A stretch of 64,000 bases of DNA from JAUSIK01 sp964547875 (lineage in GTDB: Archaea > Nanobdellota > Nanobdellia > Pacearchaeales > GW2011-AR1). Below the pieces are notes generated by a model, which was not told the DNA's origin, ran no database searches, and was given only the letters and a program-made list of their open reading frames with translations. Position 1 is the stretch's first letter. The number at the start of each line of letters is the position of its first letter. The translations under genes were made by a program, and so were the position numbers. Shown here one piece after another: positions 44,161 through 52,647 of the stretch. The DNA is taken from contig CAZJPE010000001.1 in the NCBI GenBank assembly GCA_964547875.1, positions 184,407 to 248,406 on the forward strand, given 5' to 3'.

Positions 44161-44167
44161 AGTCGCC

Positions 44168-44941
44168 CTAAGAGCTTTTATTATTTTTTTCAAGATGGAA
44201 AGTCAATTCTGTATCAATTTCTAAAGGACGAGTATATGCTATTAATCTTTTATTTGGATTGTCTGTCCCTGATCCAAAATGATGCCAGATTCTCATAACT
44301 AAACTTTTCCTAATTGCATCTATGTCTTTACCTAAAGATTCATCATAAGAAGCCCCTACTACTTTTCCAGTTATATTATAATGGTCGCTACCTCTTGGTC
44401 TATGAATATCGATTGTTTCGCATTCTAAATGAGCCAAACATTCTTCAATTAATGGGGGATATACTTCGTGTTGTTGTGGGAAAATAAATGGTTTTAATTT
44501 AGTAAGATTTGCTAATGCAATTTTATCTTTTAATTTATTCCTTGGATATGGTTGTGCAACAATGTCTAACAATCCTGACGCCCATTTTCCCTCACAATTA
44601 CCGTATAGGAGTTCTCTTGGTGGGACATTTACAATAAATAACCCATTTTGTTTTATGTTAAGATAAGTGTTCATTTTCGCATTAGTTGGCTTCTCTCCAT
44701 GTGCTACATGCTGTTTTGTTGCACAAGATATTTGTACATAAGGAGGTTCATAACTTGTGTCCAAGCAAGTTGCAAAGGGGGCAATATCGGTTTTTAATTC
44801 CCCCCCTATTTTACCAATAGTTGTTATAAATTCAACTGGGTGAGTAGTCAAGAGATATTTAGTCCAAGAAGAGGTAACTTGTATTTTAGAGCAGGGGCTA
44901 TGAAAATCAAGCCCGGTATCTATTTTATTTATTAATTTCAT
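44168..44941 (-). CDS. Flavin-reductase-like FMN-binding protein
   Basis: 257 residues with the split-barrel flavoredoxin/flavin reductase layout: an N-terminal segment (APFATCLDTSYEPPYVQIS), NIKQNGLFIVNVPPREL in the middle, and a C-terminal strand region (HYNITGKVVGAS). Members transfer electrons through FMN. Divergent from the TrmB regulator, which may control it. Confidence 0.7.
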   Translation of the reverse strand: MKLINKIDTGLDFHSPCSKIQVTSSWTKYLLTTHPVEFITTIGKIGGELKTDIAPFATCLDTSYEPPYVQISCATKQHVAHGEKPTNAKMNTYLNIKQNGLFIVNVPPRELLYGNCEGKWASGLLDIVAQPYPRNKLKDKIALANLTKLKPFIFPQQHEVYPPLIEECLAHLECETIDIHRPRGSDHYNITGKVVGASYDESLGKDIDAIRKSLVMRIWHHFGSGTDNPNKRLIAYTRPLEIDTELTFHLEKNNKSS

Positions 44942-45035
44942 AGTAGTAAAACTATGATAAAAGTATTTAAAATGTTGCTGTAAATATTTTACGACATATA
45001 ATAAAGTTTAAATAGGTTGAACGGGTCTTAACGAT

Positions 45036-45776
45036 ATGGAAATCATAAAAGCTCTTGAAAAATTCGGACTCTCAGAGAAAGAAGCCAAAGTTTATTTAGC
45101 ATGTCTTGAATTAGGGGAAGTTACAGCCAGCGATATTTCATTAAAAAGTAATTTGCCTAGAACCCTAATTTATGACATCTTAGAAAGATTAATAGACTTG
45201 GGATTAATCTCATACGTTGTTAAAAATAATAAAAAATATTTTACTGCTTCAGACCCTCACGAATTGCAAAGGATACTTAAAGAAAAAGAAGTTGAAATAG
45301 ATAAAATTTTACCCGATCTTGAAAATCTTCAAAAAATAAAGGGATTAAAACGACCGAGAGTAGAAATTTATGAAGGAATTGAAGGAATGAAAACAATTAT
45401 GAATAACATTCTAAGGTCAAATGTAAGAGAGTTTTATGCTTACGGGAGTTCCAGATCGTCTTACGAGATAATGCCTGCTTTCATGGATGATTGGCATAGG
45501 CAAAGAATTAAGAAAAAAGTTATTATGAAAGTATTATATAATAATACAAAACAGGCAAGAGAAAAAGTAAAAAATATTCCAGAAACTTTAAAATACGCTG
45601 ATTATAAGTTTATGCCGATAGAATTAGAGTCACCAACAGCTACATTAATATATGAGAATAAAGTTGTTTTACAATCATGGACAAAAGAACCCTTTGCGGT
45701 ACTAATAGAAGATGAAAGAATGGCGGAAAATCAAAAAAGATATTTTGAGGAGTTGTGGAAGATAGCTCAAAACTAA
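45036..45776 (+). CDS. TrmB-family transcriptional regulator
   Basis: 246 residues. Winged helix at about 10-70 (LSEKEAKVYLACLELGEVTA; NLPRTLIYDILERLIDLGLI), coiled coil to about 110, then an effector domain (RVEIYEGIEGMKTIMNNIL). TrmB proteins sense sugars or other ligands. It faces the flavin-reductase gene across a 94-base gap holding GTAAA-N3-TTTAC at 44981-44993, a candidate operator. Confidence 0.88.
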   Translation: MEIIKALEKFGLSEKEAKVYLACLELGEVTASDISLKSNLPRTLIYDILERLIDLGLISYVVKNNKKYFTASDPHELQRILKEKEVEIDKILPDLENLQKIKGLKRPRVEIYEGIEGMKTIMNNILRSNVREFYAYGSSRSSYEIMPAFMDDWHRQRIKKKVIMKVLYNNTKQAREKVKNIPETLKYADYKFMPIELESPTATLIYENKVVLQSWTKEPFAVLIEDERMAENQKRYFEELWKIAQN

Positions 45777-45807
45777 ATATTTATAATAAATCAATCCTTA
45801 TGGAATC

Positions 45808-46389
45808 ATGGAAGAAAAAAAGATCGACAAAAGTGATGAGAAAAAGAAGGAAAGAGTTTCAATTTTTATTGATGGAAGTAACCTTTATCATGGTTTGAAG
45901 GTTCTTGGAATTAAGAGAATTGATTTTAATGAATTTACGAAATTACTTGCTGGGGGTAATGAGATAAAAAGAATTTTTTATTATACTGCTAGAATGGATA
46001 GAGCTTTTGATGAACAAAGATTCCTTAAACACCAAAAATTTCTTCGGAAATTATCTTTGATTCCAAAGTTTAAGATAGTTTTTTGTACATTTAAGAAAAT
46101 TGTGGAAAAAGACGGGAAAATCAGATATGAAGTTAAGGGAGATGATGTTCAATTAGCAAATGATATGCTTGTAGGGGCCTATGAAGATTTTTATGATATT
46201 GCAATATTAGTTTCGGGGGATGAAGATTTTAAGCCAGTAGTTCGAACTGTTAAAAGATTAGGAAAAAGAGCTGAAAATATATTTTTTAGAGGAGGATCTT
46301 CATCTCGTTTAAGAAAAACTTGCAACTCTTCTAAGAATATAAGATTTATTTTAGAAGAATTAAAAAGGCGTCCTGGCATTACAAAGTAA
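45808..46389 (+). CDS. NYN-domain (PIN-like) RNase, second copy
   Basis: 193 residues. VSIFIDGSNLYHGLKVLG supplies the first acid, and DIAILVSGDEDFKPVVRTVK is the NYN core. Related by fold to the gene at 34683. A Lys/Glu-rich N-terminal tag precedes the domain. Starts 31 bases after the TrmB gene, so possibly the same transcript. Confidence 0.87.
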   Translation: MEEKKIDKSDEKKKERVSIFIDGSNLYHGLKVLGIKRIDFNEFTKLLAGGNEIKRIFYYTARMDRAFDEQRFLKHQKFLRKLSLIPKFKIVFCTFKKIVEKDGKIRYEVKGDDVQLANDMLVGAYEDFYDIAILVSGDEDFKPVVRTVKRLGKRAENIFFRGGSSSRLRKTCNSSKNIRFILEELKRRPGITK

Positions 46390-46461
46390 CCCAGGACAGT
46401 TATTAATATTATAATAATATGCTACTTTAAAAAACCTTCGGTTTGTCAAAAATTTTCTTGC

Positions 46462-46680
46462 CGACCCCACAAAACCCCGAAGATACTTTTGAGCCCACCT
46501 GCGTGGATACGCAAAATTCTTAGAATTTTTGGGACGCTGCGCTCTCATTTCATTCGCCCTCGCCTAATAGACATTTACAGGAAAATGCCTCAGCTCGGCA
46601 TTTTGCCCAAATTTGCATTTTTCAAGATAGTTCGCTTTGCTCAAAATAATATTGCAAACTTCTCTAAATCGCATACGTTT
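46462..46680 (-). repeat. Right copy of the large inverted repeat, hairpin-rich
   Basis: Reverse-strand copy of the element at 44059, longer and with internal hairpins (AAAATGCC/GGCATTTT at about 46582; AAAATTC/GAATTTT at about 46513; TGCGT/ACGCA at about 46500). Open frames across it on the minus strand look spurious. More GC-rich than its surroundings. Confidence 0.6.
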
Positions 46681-46751
46681 GCAGTAACTTTAATACAATA
46701 ATGAGCAAACAATTTTGGTTAATTTCTGGTTTTAGACTCATCTGTGATTTC

Positions 46752-46918
46752 CCTTTTTCGTAAGAAAAAGGCATCAACCTGAACAATTCGGATACTCTCC
46801 TTCATTTTCAGCCAAAAAGGCTTTACTTCAACCGAAAGGAGATTTGAAGAATTGTTTTTATATAAACCCTTAGAGAGGAGGCCCAATCTTATTAACTAGA
46901 TAGATTGAACGTCCTCTC
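46752..46918. ncRNA. Candidate structured non-coding region
   Basis: Three hairpins in a row: CCTTTTTC-GTAA-GAAAAAGG (46752-46771, GNRA-type loop); a long one pairing 46782-46789 with 46849-46856, 46797-46802 with 46836-46841 and 46810-46813 with 46819-46822; and GAGAGGA/TCCTCTC with CAATCT/AGATTG (46873-46918). A minus-strand promoter (AAAGATTTAAAT, about 46961-46972) would transcribe it. The remainder of 46390-47086 holds the inverted-repeat copy and AT-rich sequence; no gene is seen. Confidence 0.4.
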
Positions 46919-47086
46919 CCGGGCAAAAAGAGGTGATAATATTTAATGCATATTGAAGTATTTAAATCTTTCGTTTTGTTGTAACTTCTTAATAAGCACA
47001 TTAACTTTTTACATCTTTTGCATTGTGTTTTGATTATACGAACTTCGTAGCTAAAAGCATATAAATAGCTTTTTATTATAGATTTT

Positions 47087-47935
47087 ATGGATAAAAATAG
47101 CGAGAGCATTCAGCATAAAAATTTGAGCCAGAGAATAGGACAGGAGCAGATTCACGGCTTGCTTTTTAGCGACAAATTGAGCTGGCAGTCTATAATTTAT
47201 GATTTAATTAACACTGAACAGCTGGATCCGTGGGACGTTGATATCTGCTTATTGGCAAATAAGTATTTAGAGAAGATAAAAGAACTTGAAGAGGCGAATT
47301 TTTTTATGTCCAGCAAAGTTTTATTGGCTGCTTCTTTGCTGTTGAGAATTAAATCAGAGATTTTATTGAATTATTATATTCCTGGCTTGGACGATATATT
47401 ATTTGGCAAGGAAGAGAAGAAGAATTATGTGCAGGAAAGAATTGAATTAGACGACGAGATTCCTGAATTAATTCCAAGAACGCCCTTGCCAAGAGTAAGA
47501 AAAGTGACATTGCATGAATTGATGAGTGCTTTGGGAAAGGCTATTAAGACAGAGACAAGAAGAATTAAAAGGATTGTTGTTGACAGGCAGAGGGAATTTG
47601 ATACTATGGCGGTAATTCCAAGAAAAAGCATTGACTTAAAGGCGCAGATAATAGTTTTATATAAGAAATTAAAAGACTATTTTTTAAAAAATAAAGATGA
47701 AAAAATAGCTTTTTCAAGTTTTTGCGATAAGAAAGGCAAGGAGAAGATATTTCATTTTTTACCTTTATTGTATTTGGACAATCAGCATAGGATTTTGCTT
47801 GAGCAGGAAAATCATTTTGACGAGATTTGGATATGGCTGAAACACATACATGACAAAAAGCACGCTGATATTTTAGAGGCTGCGAGGAGAGAGGTTGAGG
47901 AAGCGATGAATAGGGAAGATGTTGAAGGAGAATAA
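47087..47935 (+). CDS. scpA: Segregation and condensation protein ScpA
   Basis: 282 residues. WQSIIYDLINTEQLDPWDVD and KVLLAASLLLRIKSEILL are the ScpA/kleisin N-terminal signature. It bridges SMC heads in chromosome segregation. No smc or scpB is in the window. Overlaps the following TPR gene by 17 bases. Confidence 0.93.
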   Translation: MDKNSESIQHKNLSQRIGQEQIHGLLFSDKLSWQSIIYDLINTEQLDPWDVDICLLANKYLEKIKELEEANFFMSSKVLLAASLLLRIKSEILLNYYIPGLDDILFGKEEKKNYVQERIELDDEIPELIPRTPLPRVRKVTLHELMSALGKAIKTETRRIKRIVVDRQREFDTMAVIPRKSIDLKAQIIVLYKKLKDYFLKNKDEKIAFSSFCDKKGKEKIFHFLPLLYLDNQHRILLEQENHFDEIWIWLKHIHDKKHADILEAARREVEEAMNREDVEGE

Positions 47936-49301
47936 AAAAGAAGATGAGAAATTAGCTATAAATGACGCTTTAAATTTGGCTGTAAAATATCATAAAGAGG
48001 GAAGACTAAAGCAGGCAGAAATTCTTTATAGAAAAATTTTAGTTGAAGATTCTAATAATGCTGACGCGATGCATTTATTGGGCGTGATTGTGCATCAACT
48101 AGGCAAACATGAAGAGGCTATTGCGTATATTAGCAAGGCTATCAAATTAAATCCAAATAATGCTATTTATTATAATAATTTGGCAATGGTTTATGATTCC
48201 TTAAATAGAGAAGAAGAATCTACTAAAAATTTTAAAAGAGCATTAGAAATTGATTCTAATCATACAAATGCTCACCTTGCATATTATAATTTAGGCGTTT
48301 GTTATGCTGATAAAGGTGATATCACAAGTGCGCTTGAATATTATGATAAAGCAATAGAGCTCAATAGGAATTTTTATGACGCACGCTGGAATAGAGGGCT
48401 ATTATTGCTTACCTCAGGAAGATTTGAAGAGGGTTGGAGAGAATATGAATGTAGATTTAAAAAGAAAAGTCCAACTGATTCCAGGGTTTTTGACAAGCCG
48501 CAATGGGATGGCTCTTCCCTTAAAGGCAGAAGAATTTTAATTCTTTCAGAACAGGGTCTCGGAGATAGTATTCAGTTTATGCGATACATCCCCTTAGTTA
48601 AAGATAAAGTAGGCTATGTTATTTATGAATGTAAAAAAGAGCTGAGAAGATTGTTTGATGACTTCCCAGGAATTGACGAAATTGTAGAAAAAGAAAAAAA
48701 TACGATTCCCAATGTAAAATTTGATACATATACTTATCTTATGAGTTTACCAGGAATATTTAATACGAGTTTAGATAATATTCCGAATAAAATTCCTTAT
48801 TTGAAAGCTAATCCTGGACTTGCGAAAAATTTTAAACTAGAATTTAATAATGATAACTTTAAAGTTGGGATAGTTTGGGCAGGAAATCCTGAACAAGATA
48901 ATGATAAGAATAGGTCAACAACATTTGAGAAATTCAAGGCTCTAAAAAATATTCAGGGAATACAATTATATTCCTTGCAAAAAGGCGAGGCTGAAAAACA
49001 ATTAGATGATTCTGCAATAATTAATATGGCTGATAAAATAAATGATTTTGCTGATACTGCCGCCATTATCGAGAATTTAGATCTAGTTATTTCAGTAGAC
49101 ACTTCAGTAGCTCATTTAGCCGGGGCAATGGGTAAACCTGTATGGACTTTATTGACATTTATGCCAGATTGGCGTTGGTTATTAGACAGAAACGACAGTC
49201 CTTGGTATCCAAATATGAAATTGTTTAGACAACAAAAATTAGGAGATTGGGATTCTATGTTTGATGAAGTTAGTGAGGAATTGGCTAATTTAGTTAAATG
49301 A
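47919..49301 (+). CDS. TPR protein with glycosyltransferase-like C-terminal domain
   Basis: 460 residues. About four TPR units between 10 and 160 (AEILYRKILVEDSNNADAMH; EEAIAYISKAIKLNPNNAI; SALEYYDKAIELNRNFYDAR). The second half (RILILSEQGLGDSIQFMRYI; VDTSVAHLAGAMGKPVWTLL) follows the GT9/GT41-like fold seen in TPR-glycosyltransferases. It may modify proteins or surface glycans. Starts inside scpA, so coupled expression is likely. Confidence 0.85.
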   Translation: MLKENKKEDEKLAINDALNLAVKYHKEGRLKQAEILYRKILVEDSNNADAMHLLGVIVHQLGKHEEAIAYISKAIKLNPNNAIYYNNLAMVYDSLNREEESTKNFKRALEIDSNHTNAHLAYYNLGVCYADKGDITSALEYYDKAIELNRNFYDARWNRGLLLLTSGRFEEGWREYECRFKKKSPTDSRVFDKPQWDGSSLKGRRILILSEQGLGDSIQFMRYIPLVKDKVGYVIYECKKELRRLFDDFPGIDEIVEKEKNTIPNVKFDTYTYLMSLPGIFNTSLDNIPNKIPYLKANPGLAKNFKLEFNNDNFKVGIVWAGNPEQDNDKNRSTTFEKFKALKNIQGIQLYSLQKGEAEKQLDDSAIINMADKINDFADTAAIIENLDLVISVDTSVAHLAGAMGKPVWTLLTFMPDWRWLLDRNDSPWYPNMKLFRQQKLGDWDSMFDEVSEELANLVK

Positions 49302-49306
49302 TATTA

Positions 49307-50071
49307 TTAGTTGAAACTCTTTAAATATCGTGCGACCCTTGAGGCAATACCTCTTTTTGAATATATAAAATCTCTATTAGCAGTGTAAACCATTAAGTCT
49401 TTAGGAATAACTCCCTTTCTATATGGTAGCATATTTCTCATTTGTCTTACATAACCACATTGTTTCCAAAATAAATTAAAATCTACACTATCATTTCCTA
49501 CATGAAAACAATCTGATTCTATTCCAGGCCATTGTGAAAGACCGATATAAACACCCTTTACATTAACCCCATTTGATCTTAAATAATTAGTCACTGTTCT
49601 TAATGTTCTTCCACTAACAAAATCTATATCTGTTAATAATACACTCTGACTTTTTTGCAATTGCCTTAAATCAGATGTATCTATTTCTGGCTGATCCATT
49701 TTTCTTTTATAATGAGAAAAATCTATGTTAAATATGGGCAAGCCTATCATTTCAAAAATTTTGGCAAAAGGGACGCCAGCTTCTTTAATACCAACAACAG
49801 CATCATAATCTCTACTTAAACTAATCGCACTGTCAGCATGAGCTAAAAGAGGTGTGTCAAGATATCTTTGCCAATCATTACCATATGTCCAATTAGAAAG
49901 AAGATATGCTTCAACCTCTATCATTTTCCCATCTGGACTTAATCTTCCTCTCTCTAAAACATCCTCTAAATTTCCGTCATAGTTTATAGCGTCCTTTGTA
50001 AGTTCAGGATTCTGAATAGGAGAATGAGGTTCTACTATAAGGGCCTGTTGTAAACATAATTGCATTAACAT
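49307..50071 (-). CDS. Phosphoribosyltransferase-like protein, 254 aa
   Basis: QSVLLTDIDFVSGRTLRTV is the PRPP-binding loop of type I phosphoribosyltransferases; YDAVVGIKEAGVPFAKIFEMI upstream fits the fold. The N terminus and basic C terminus are unlike standard salvage enzymes. Divergent from a nucleoside hydrolase, which releases free bases, so the pair may form a base-salvage or base-exchange route. Confidence 0.72.
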   Translation of the reverse strand: MLMQLCLQQALIVEPHSPIQNPELTKDAINYDGNLEDVLERGRLSPDGKMIEVEAYLLSNWTYGNDWQRYLDTPLLAHADSAISLSRDYDAVVGIKEAGVPFAKIFEMIGLPIFNIDFSHYKRKMDQPEIDTSDLRQLQKSQSVLLTDIDFVSGRTLRTVTNYLRSNGVNVKGVYIGLSQWPGIESDCFHVGNDSVDFNLFWKQCGYVRQMRNMLPYRKGVIPKDLMVYTANRDFIYSKRGIASRVARYLKSFN

Positions 50072-50127
50072 GTTTGTATTGTCTATACTTAGTTTATAAA
50101 TCTTTCTATTTAGTATAACTAATTAAT

Positions 50128-50153
50128 AGTAACAAAGCAAAAATTTAAATAAG
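50128..50153 (+). promoter_or_regulatory. Extended promoter in the divergent PRTase/hydrolase gap
   Basis: AGTAACAAAG (50128-50137) and ATTTAAATAAG (50143-50153), about 25 bases before the ATG at 50173. Confidence 0.45.
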
Positions 50154-50172
50154 GTTTATTCTGTCTAAGAAT

Positions 50173-50256
50173 ATGGAAAATGGAATGCCACCTGCTCGAG
50201 AAGAATATAAAATTGAAGAATTAGCTAAATTAAGAGAAATGCTTATTAGAAAATGA
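50173..50256 (+). CDS. 27-residue leader protein of the nucleoside hydrolase
   Basis: Encodes MENGMPPAREEYKIEELAKL and ends REMLIRK; its stop overlaps the next start (ATGA at 50253-50256). Promoter spacing fits. Probably translationally coupled; it may be a real small protein or a leader that sets expression of the hydrolase. Confidence 0.5.
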   Translation: MENGMPPAREEYKIEELAKLREMLIRK

Positions 50257-51353
50257 AAAAAATAGTTCTATCAACAGATATTGGAACAGATGGGGATGAT
50301 GCACTTGCACTTGACATATGTATGAATCATTCTGAAATAGAAATTAAGGGAATTTATGTGACAAATGGGATTGTTGAAACGCGAGCTAAATTAGCAAAAA
50401 GCATAGTTGATAAAGCAAAATTTAAAACACAAGTTGCGACAGGCAGTGAGTATCCATTATCTGGCCACCCCAACCCATTTGTTTTAGAATATGAAGAATA
50501 TGCAATTCCTAAAAAATATAAAGATAAATCACTTGAGGAATTATCAATTAGAAGAAATGGAGTAGAATCTCTTGCAGAAAAAGTCTCCGAGGGGAATATT
50601 ATTATCGCGAGTATTGCTCCTTTAACAACCATAGCAGAAGCATTAGAAAAATATCCTAATCAATTAAAAAAAGTTAAAGAGGTTTATATTATGGGCGGAA
50701 GAGAGGGAGAATATGAACATAACTTCAAATTTGATCCAGAAGCAATTAAAATTATATTAAAATCACATCTTCCAATAATTATTGTTCCAGCTGACATATG
50801 TGACAAATTAAGATTAAGAAAAGACAAACTAGGAAAATTAATATCTTCTTATGGAAAGATGGTTTATGATTCAATAAGACCTAAATTAGCACATGATACC
50901 ACATTCAATTATAATGAAGCTTTAGTATCAAAACAAATGGATAACAATTCAATAGAATGTTATATTAATTTAATGTTGCAATCGAATAGATTCCCATTTC
51001 ATATATCAGAGTCATTTAGGATGCTTACTGACAATAAAATAGCAATGAAAAAACCGGATGAATATTTTTTGAATATGGCGGTATTAAAACATATGATAGA
51101 GACTACACCTGAAATAAAATTTAGAAAAGATATTTTAGATTTTTTAAATAATCACCAAATAGAAAAAATTTCTGTGCATGATGTCTATACAATTTATTCT
51201 ATTATACATCCTGAAAAAACCAAAATAGAACATTGTAAGATTGAAGTGGATAATGAAGGAAGAATGACAAAAAATAAAGGGTCTAAACATAAAATTATAA
51301 CTAATTTAGACTATGAACATTTTGAAAAATTCATAGATCAATATTTATATTGA
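50253..51353 (+). CDS. Nucleoside hydrolase (inosine-uridine type)
   Basis: 366 residues. IVLSTDIGTDGDDALALDIC is the Asp-rich Ca2+ site of IUNH enzymes (normally DTDPGxDD); YIMGGREGEYEHNFKFDPEA supplies the other ligands (Asn/Asp). Cleaves ribonucleosides to base and ribose. The C-terminal third is longer than in small IUNHs. Next to a divergent phosphoribosyltransferase. Confidence 0.82.
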   Translation: MKKIVLSTDIGTDGDDALALDICMNHSEIEIKGIYVTNGIVETRAKLAKSIVDKAKFKTQVATGSEYPLSGHPNPFVLEYEEYAIPKKYKDKSLEELSIRRNGVESLAEKVSEGNIIIASIAPLTTIAEALEKYPNQLKKVKEVYIMGGREGEYEHNFKFDPEAIKIILKSHLPIIIVPADICDKLRLRKDKLGKLISSYGKMVYDSIRPKLAHDTTFNYNEALVSKQMDNNSIECYINLMLQSNRFPFHISESFRMLTDNKIAMKKPDEYFLNMAVLKHMIETTPEIKFRKDILDFLNNHQIEKISVHDVYTIYSIIHPEKTKIEHCKIEVDNEGRMTKNKGSKHKIITNLDYEHFEKFIDQYLY

Positions 51354-51377
51354 TTATCCCAAAGTAAACTAATAATT

Positions 51378-52625
51378 TTATTTCCCAAATTTAGCGAATA
51401 ATTGCTTTTCTGAAAGCAGTTTTTCCTCGCCGGAAGACATTTCTTTCAGTTTATATTTTTCTTTTTCTATCTCTGCATCGCCGAGAAATATAGCGTAAGG
51501 TATTCTCTGGGCATTTGCGAAATCTAAAGCCCTGCTTGGCTGGCCTTCTGTTATTGAGCACGAAATATTATTCTTTCTTAGTTTTTTAGCCAACTTTATT
51601 GCTTCCTCCTCTTGGTTGAAAGAGATGATTAAAACCTGTGGAATAGATTCTACCTCTAATTTCGCTATTTCTTCTTCGCATAATCCCATCAGCGCTTCAA
51701 TACTGAAAGAAATTCCCACAGCCGGAATATCCCTGTTTACAAATTTTCCGACTGTTTTGTCATATCTCCCTCCTGCAACTATTGACGTTTTCTTTAAGGG
51801 AATAACAAATTCAAATACGTTTCCAGTATAGTATGAAAAGCCCCTCGCCAAGGTAAGATTTAATTTTGTCTTAACTCCATAAGTCTTGGATTTTTTAATT
51901 AATTCTTCCAGTTCATTAATGCCATCAAATGCATTATCCTTAAAAAATTCTACGCTTTTTTCCAGCAATTTGAATAGCGTTATTATTTGATTCGTACTAG
52001 CATATCTTCTAAGATTTGCCTTTACAATGTCTGAACCTAATTTTTCTATTTTATCCAGCTCTCTCAAAACTTGCCTCTGCTCTCTTATCTCAACACTTTC
52101 AATTATTGCGTTTAAGAGCTTTCTGTTGTTAACTTGTATTTCAAAGTTATTTATTTTCAGCTCTTTTAATATATCTGACGCAAGAGCTAGGCATTCTACA
52201 TCCGCTGCTGTTGAAGAATCGCCGACAATGTCTGCGTCGCATTGTATAAACTGGCGAGTTCTTCCCTGCCTTATCGGCTCATCTCTGAAAACAGGACCTA
52301 TTTGATATCTTTTGAAAGGTGTTTTTATATTCTGGTTTTCTCTGAATATTCTCGCTAACTGAAATGTAAACTCATATCTCAATCCTAGATTCCTACCTCC
52401 TCGGTCCTGTAGTTTAAATCGCTCCGCAACAGCATCATCTTCTTGCTCATTACTCATAGAATCAGGCTTCATTAATTCATCAAATTCTATTATTGGAGTT
52501 TCAATTGGCAAGAAGCCGTAAAGCTTGTAATATTTTTCTGCAATTTTCATTATTGCTTCTCTTTTCAGTGATTCTGGCGGCAGATAATCCTGAAAACCTT
52601 TAACTGTGCCTACTTCTAATCTCAT
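51378..52625 (-). CDS. hisS: Histidyl-tRNA synthetase
   Basis: 415 residues, class II. Motif 2 FKRYQIGPVFRDEPIRQGRT, His-specific GFSYYTGNVFEF (usually RGLDYYTG), AGGRYDKTVG, and a C-terminal anticodon domain. tRNA-His(GTG) is encoded 2.7 kb away. Full length. Confidence 0.95.
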   Translation of the reverse strand: MRLEVGTVKGFQDYLPPESLKREAIMKIAEKYYKLYGFLPIETPIIEFDELMKPDSMSNEQEDDAVAERFKLQDRGGRNLGLRYEFTFQLARIFRENQNIKTPFKRYQIGPVFRDEPIRQGRTRQFIQCDADIVGDSSTAADVECLALASDILKELKINNFEIQVNNRKLLNAIIESVEIREQRQVLRELDKIEKLGSDIVKANLRRYASTNQIITLFKLLEKSVEFFKDNAFDGINELEELIKKSKTYGVKTKLNLTLARGFSYYTGNVFEFVIPLKKTSIVAGGRYDKTVGKFVNRDIPAVGISFSIEALMGLCEEEIAKLEVESIPQVLIISFNQEEEAIKLAKKLRKNNISCSITEGQPSRALDFANAQRIPYAIFLGDAEIEKEKYKLKEMSSGEEKLLSEKQLFAKFGK

Positions 52626-52647
52626 AATTCTTGGAATGTTGGAATAT

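Noticed and set aside
46360..46548. Minus-strand ORF of 62 codons across the right inverted-repeat copy
   Set aside because: It overlaps the end of the NYN gene and a hairpin-rich repeat; the composition is Arg/Phe-heavy and the frame has no start signal. More likely a by-product of the repeat.
46702..46760. Hammerhead-ribozyme-like CAGATGAGTC on the minus strand
   Set aside because: The core should be CTGATGAG with a downstream GAAA and three stems; these are not present.
46870..47109. Minus-strand ORF of 79 codons before scpA
   Set aside because: It spans the scpA promoter and the hairpin region, and has no promoter of its own or protein-like pattern.
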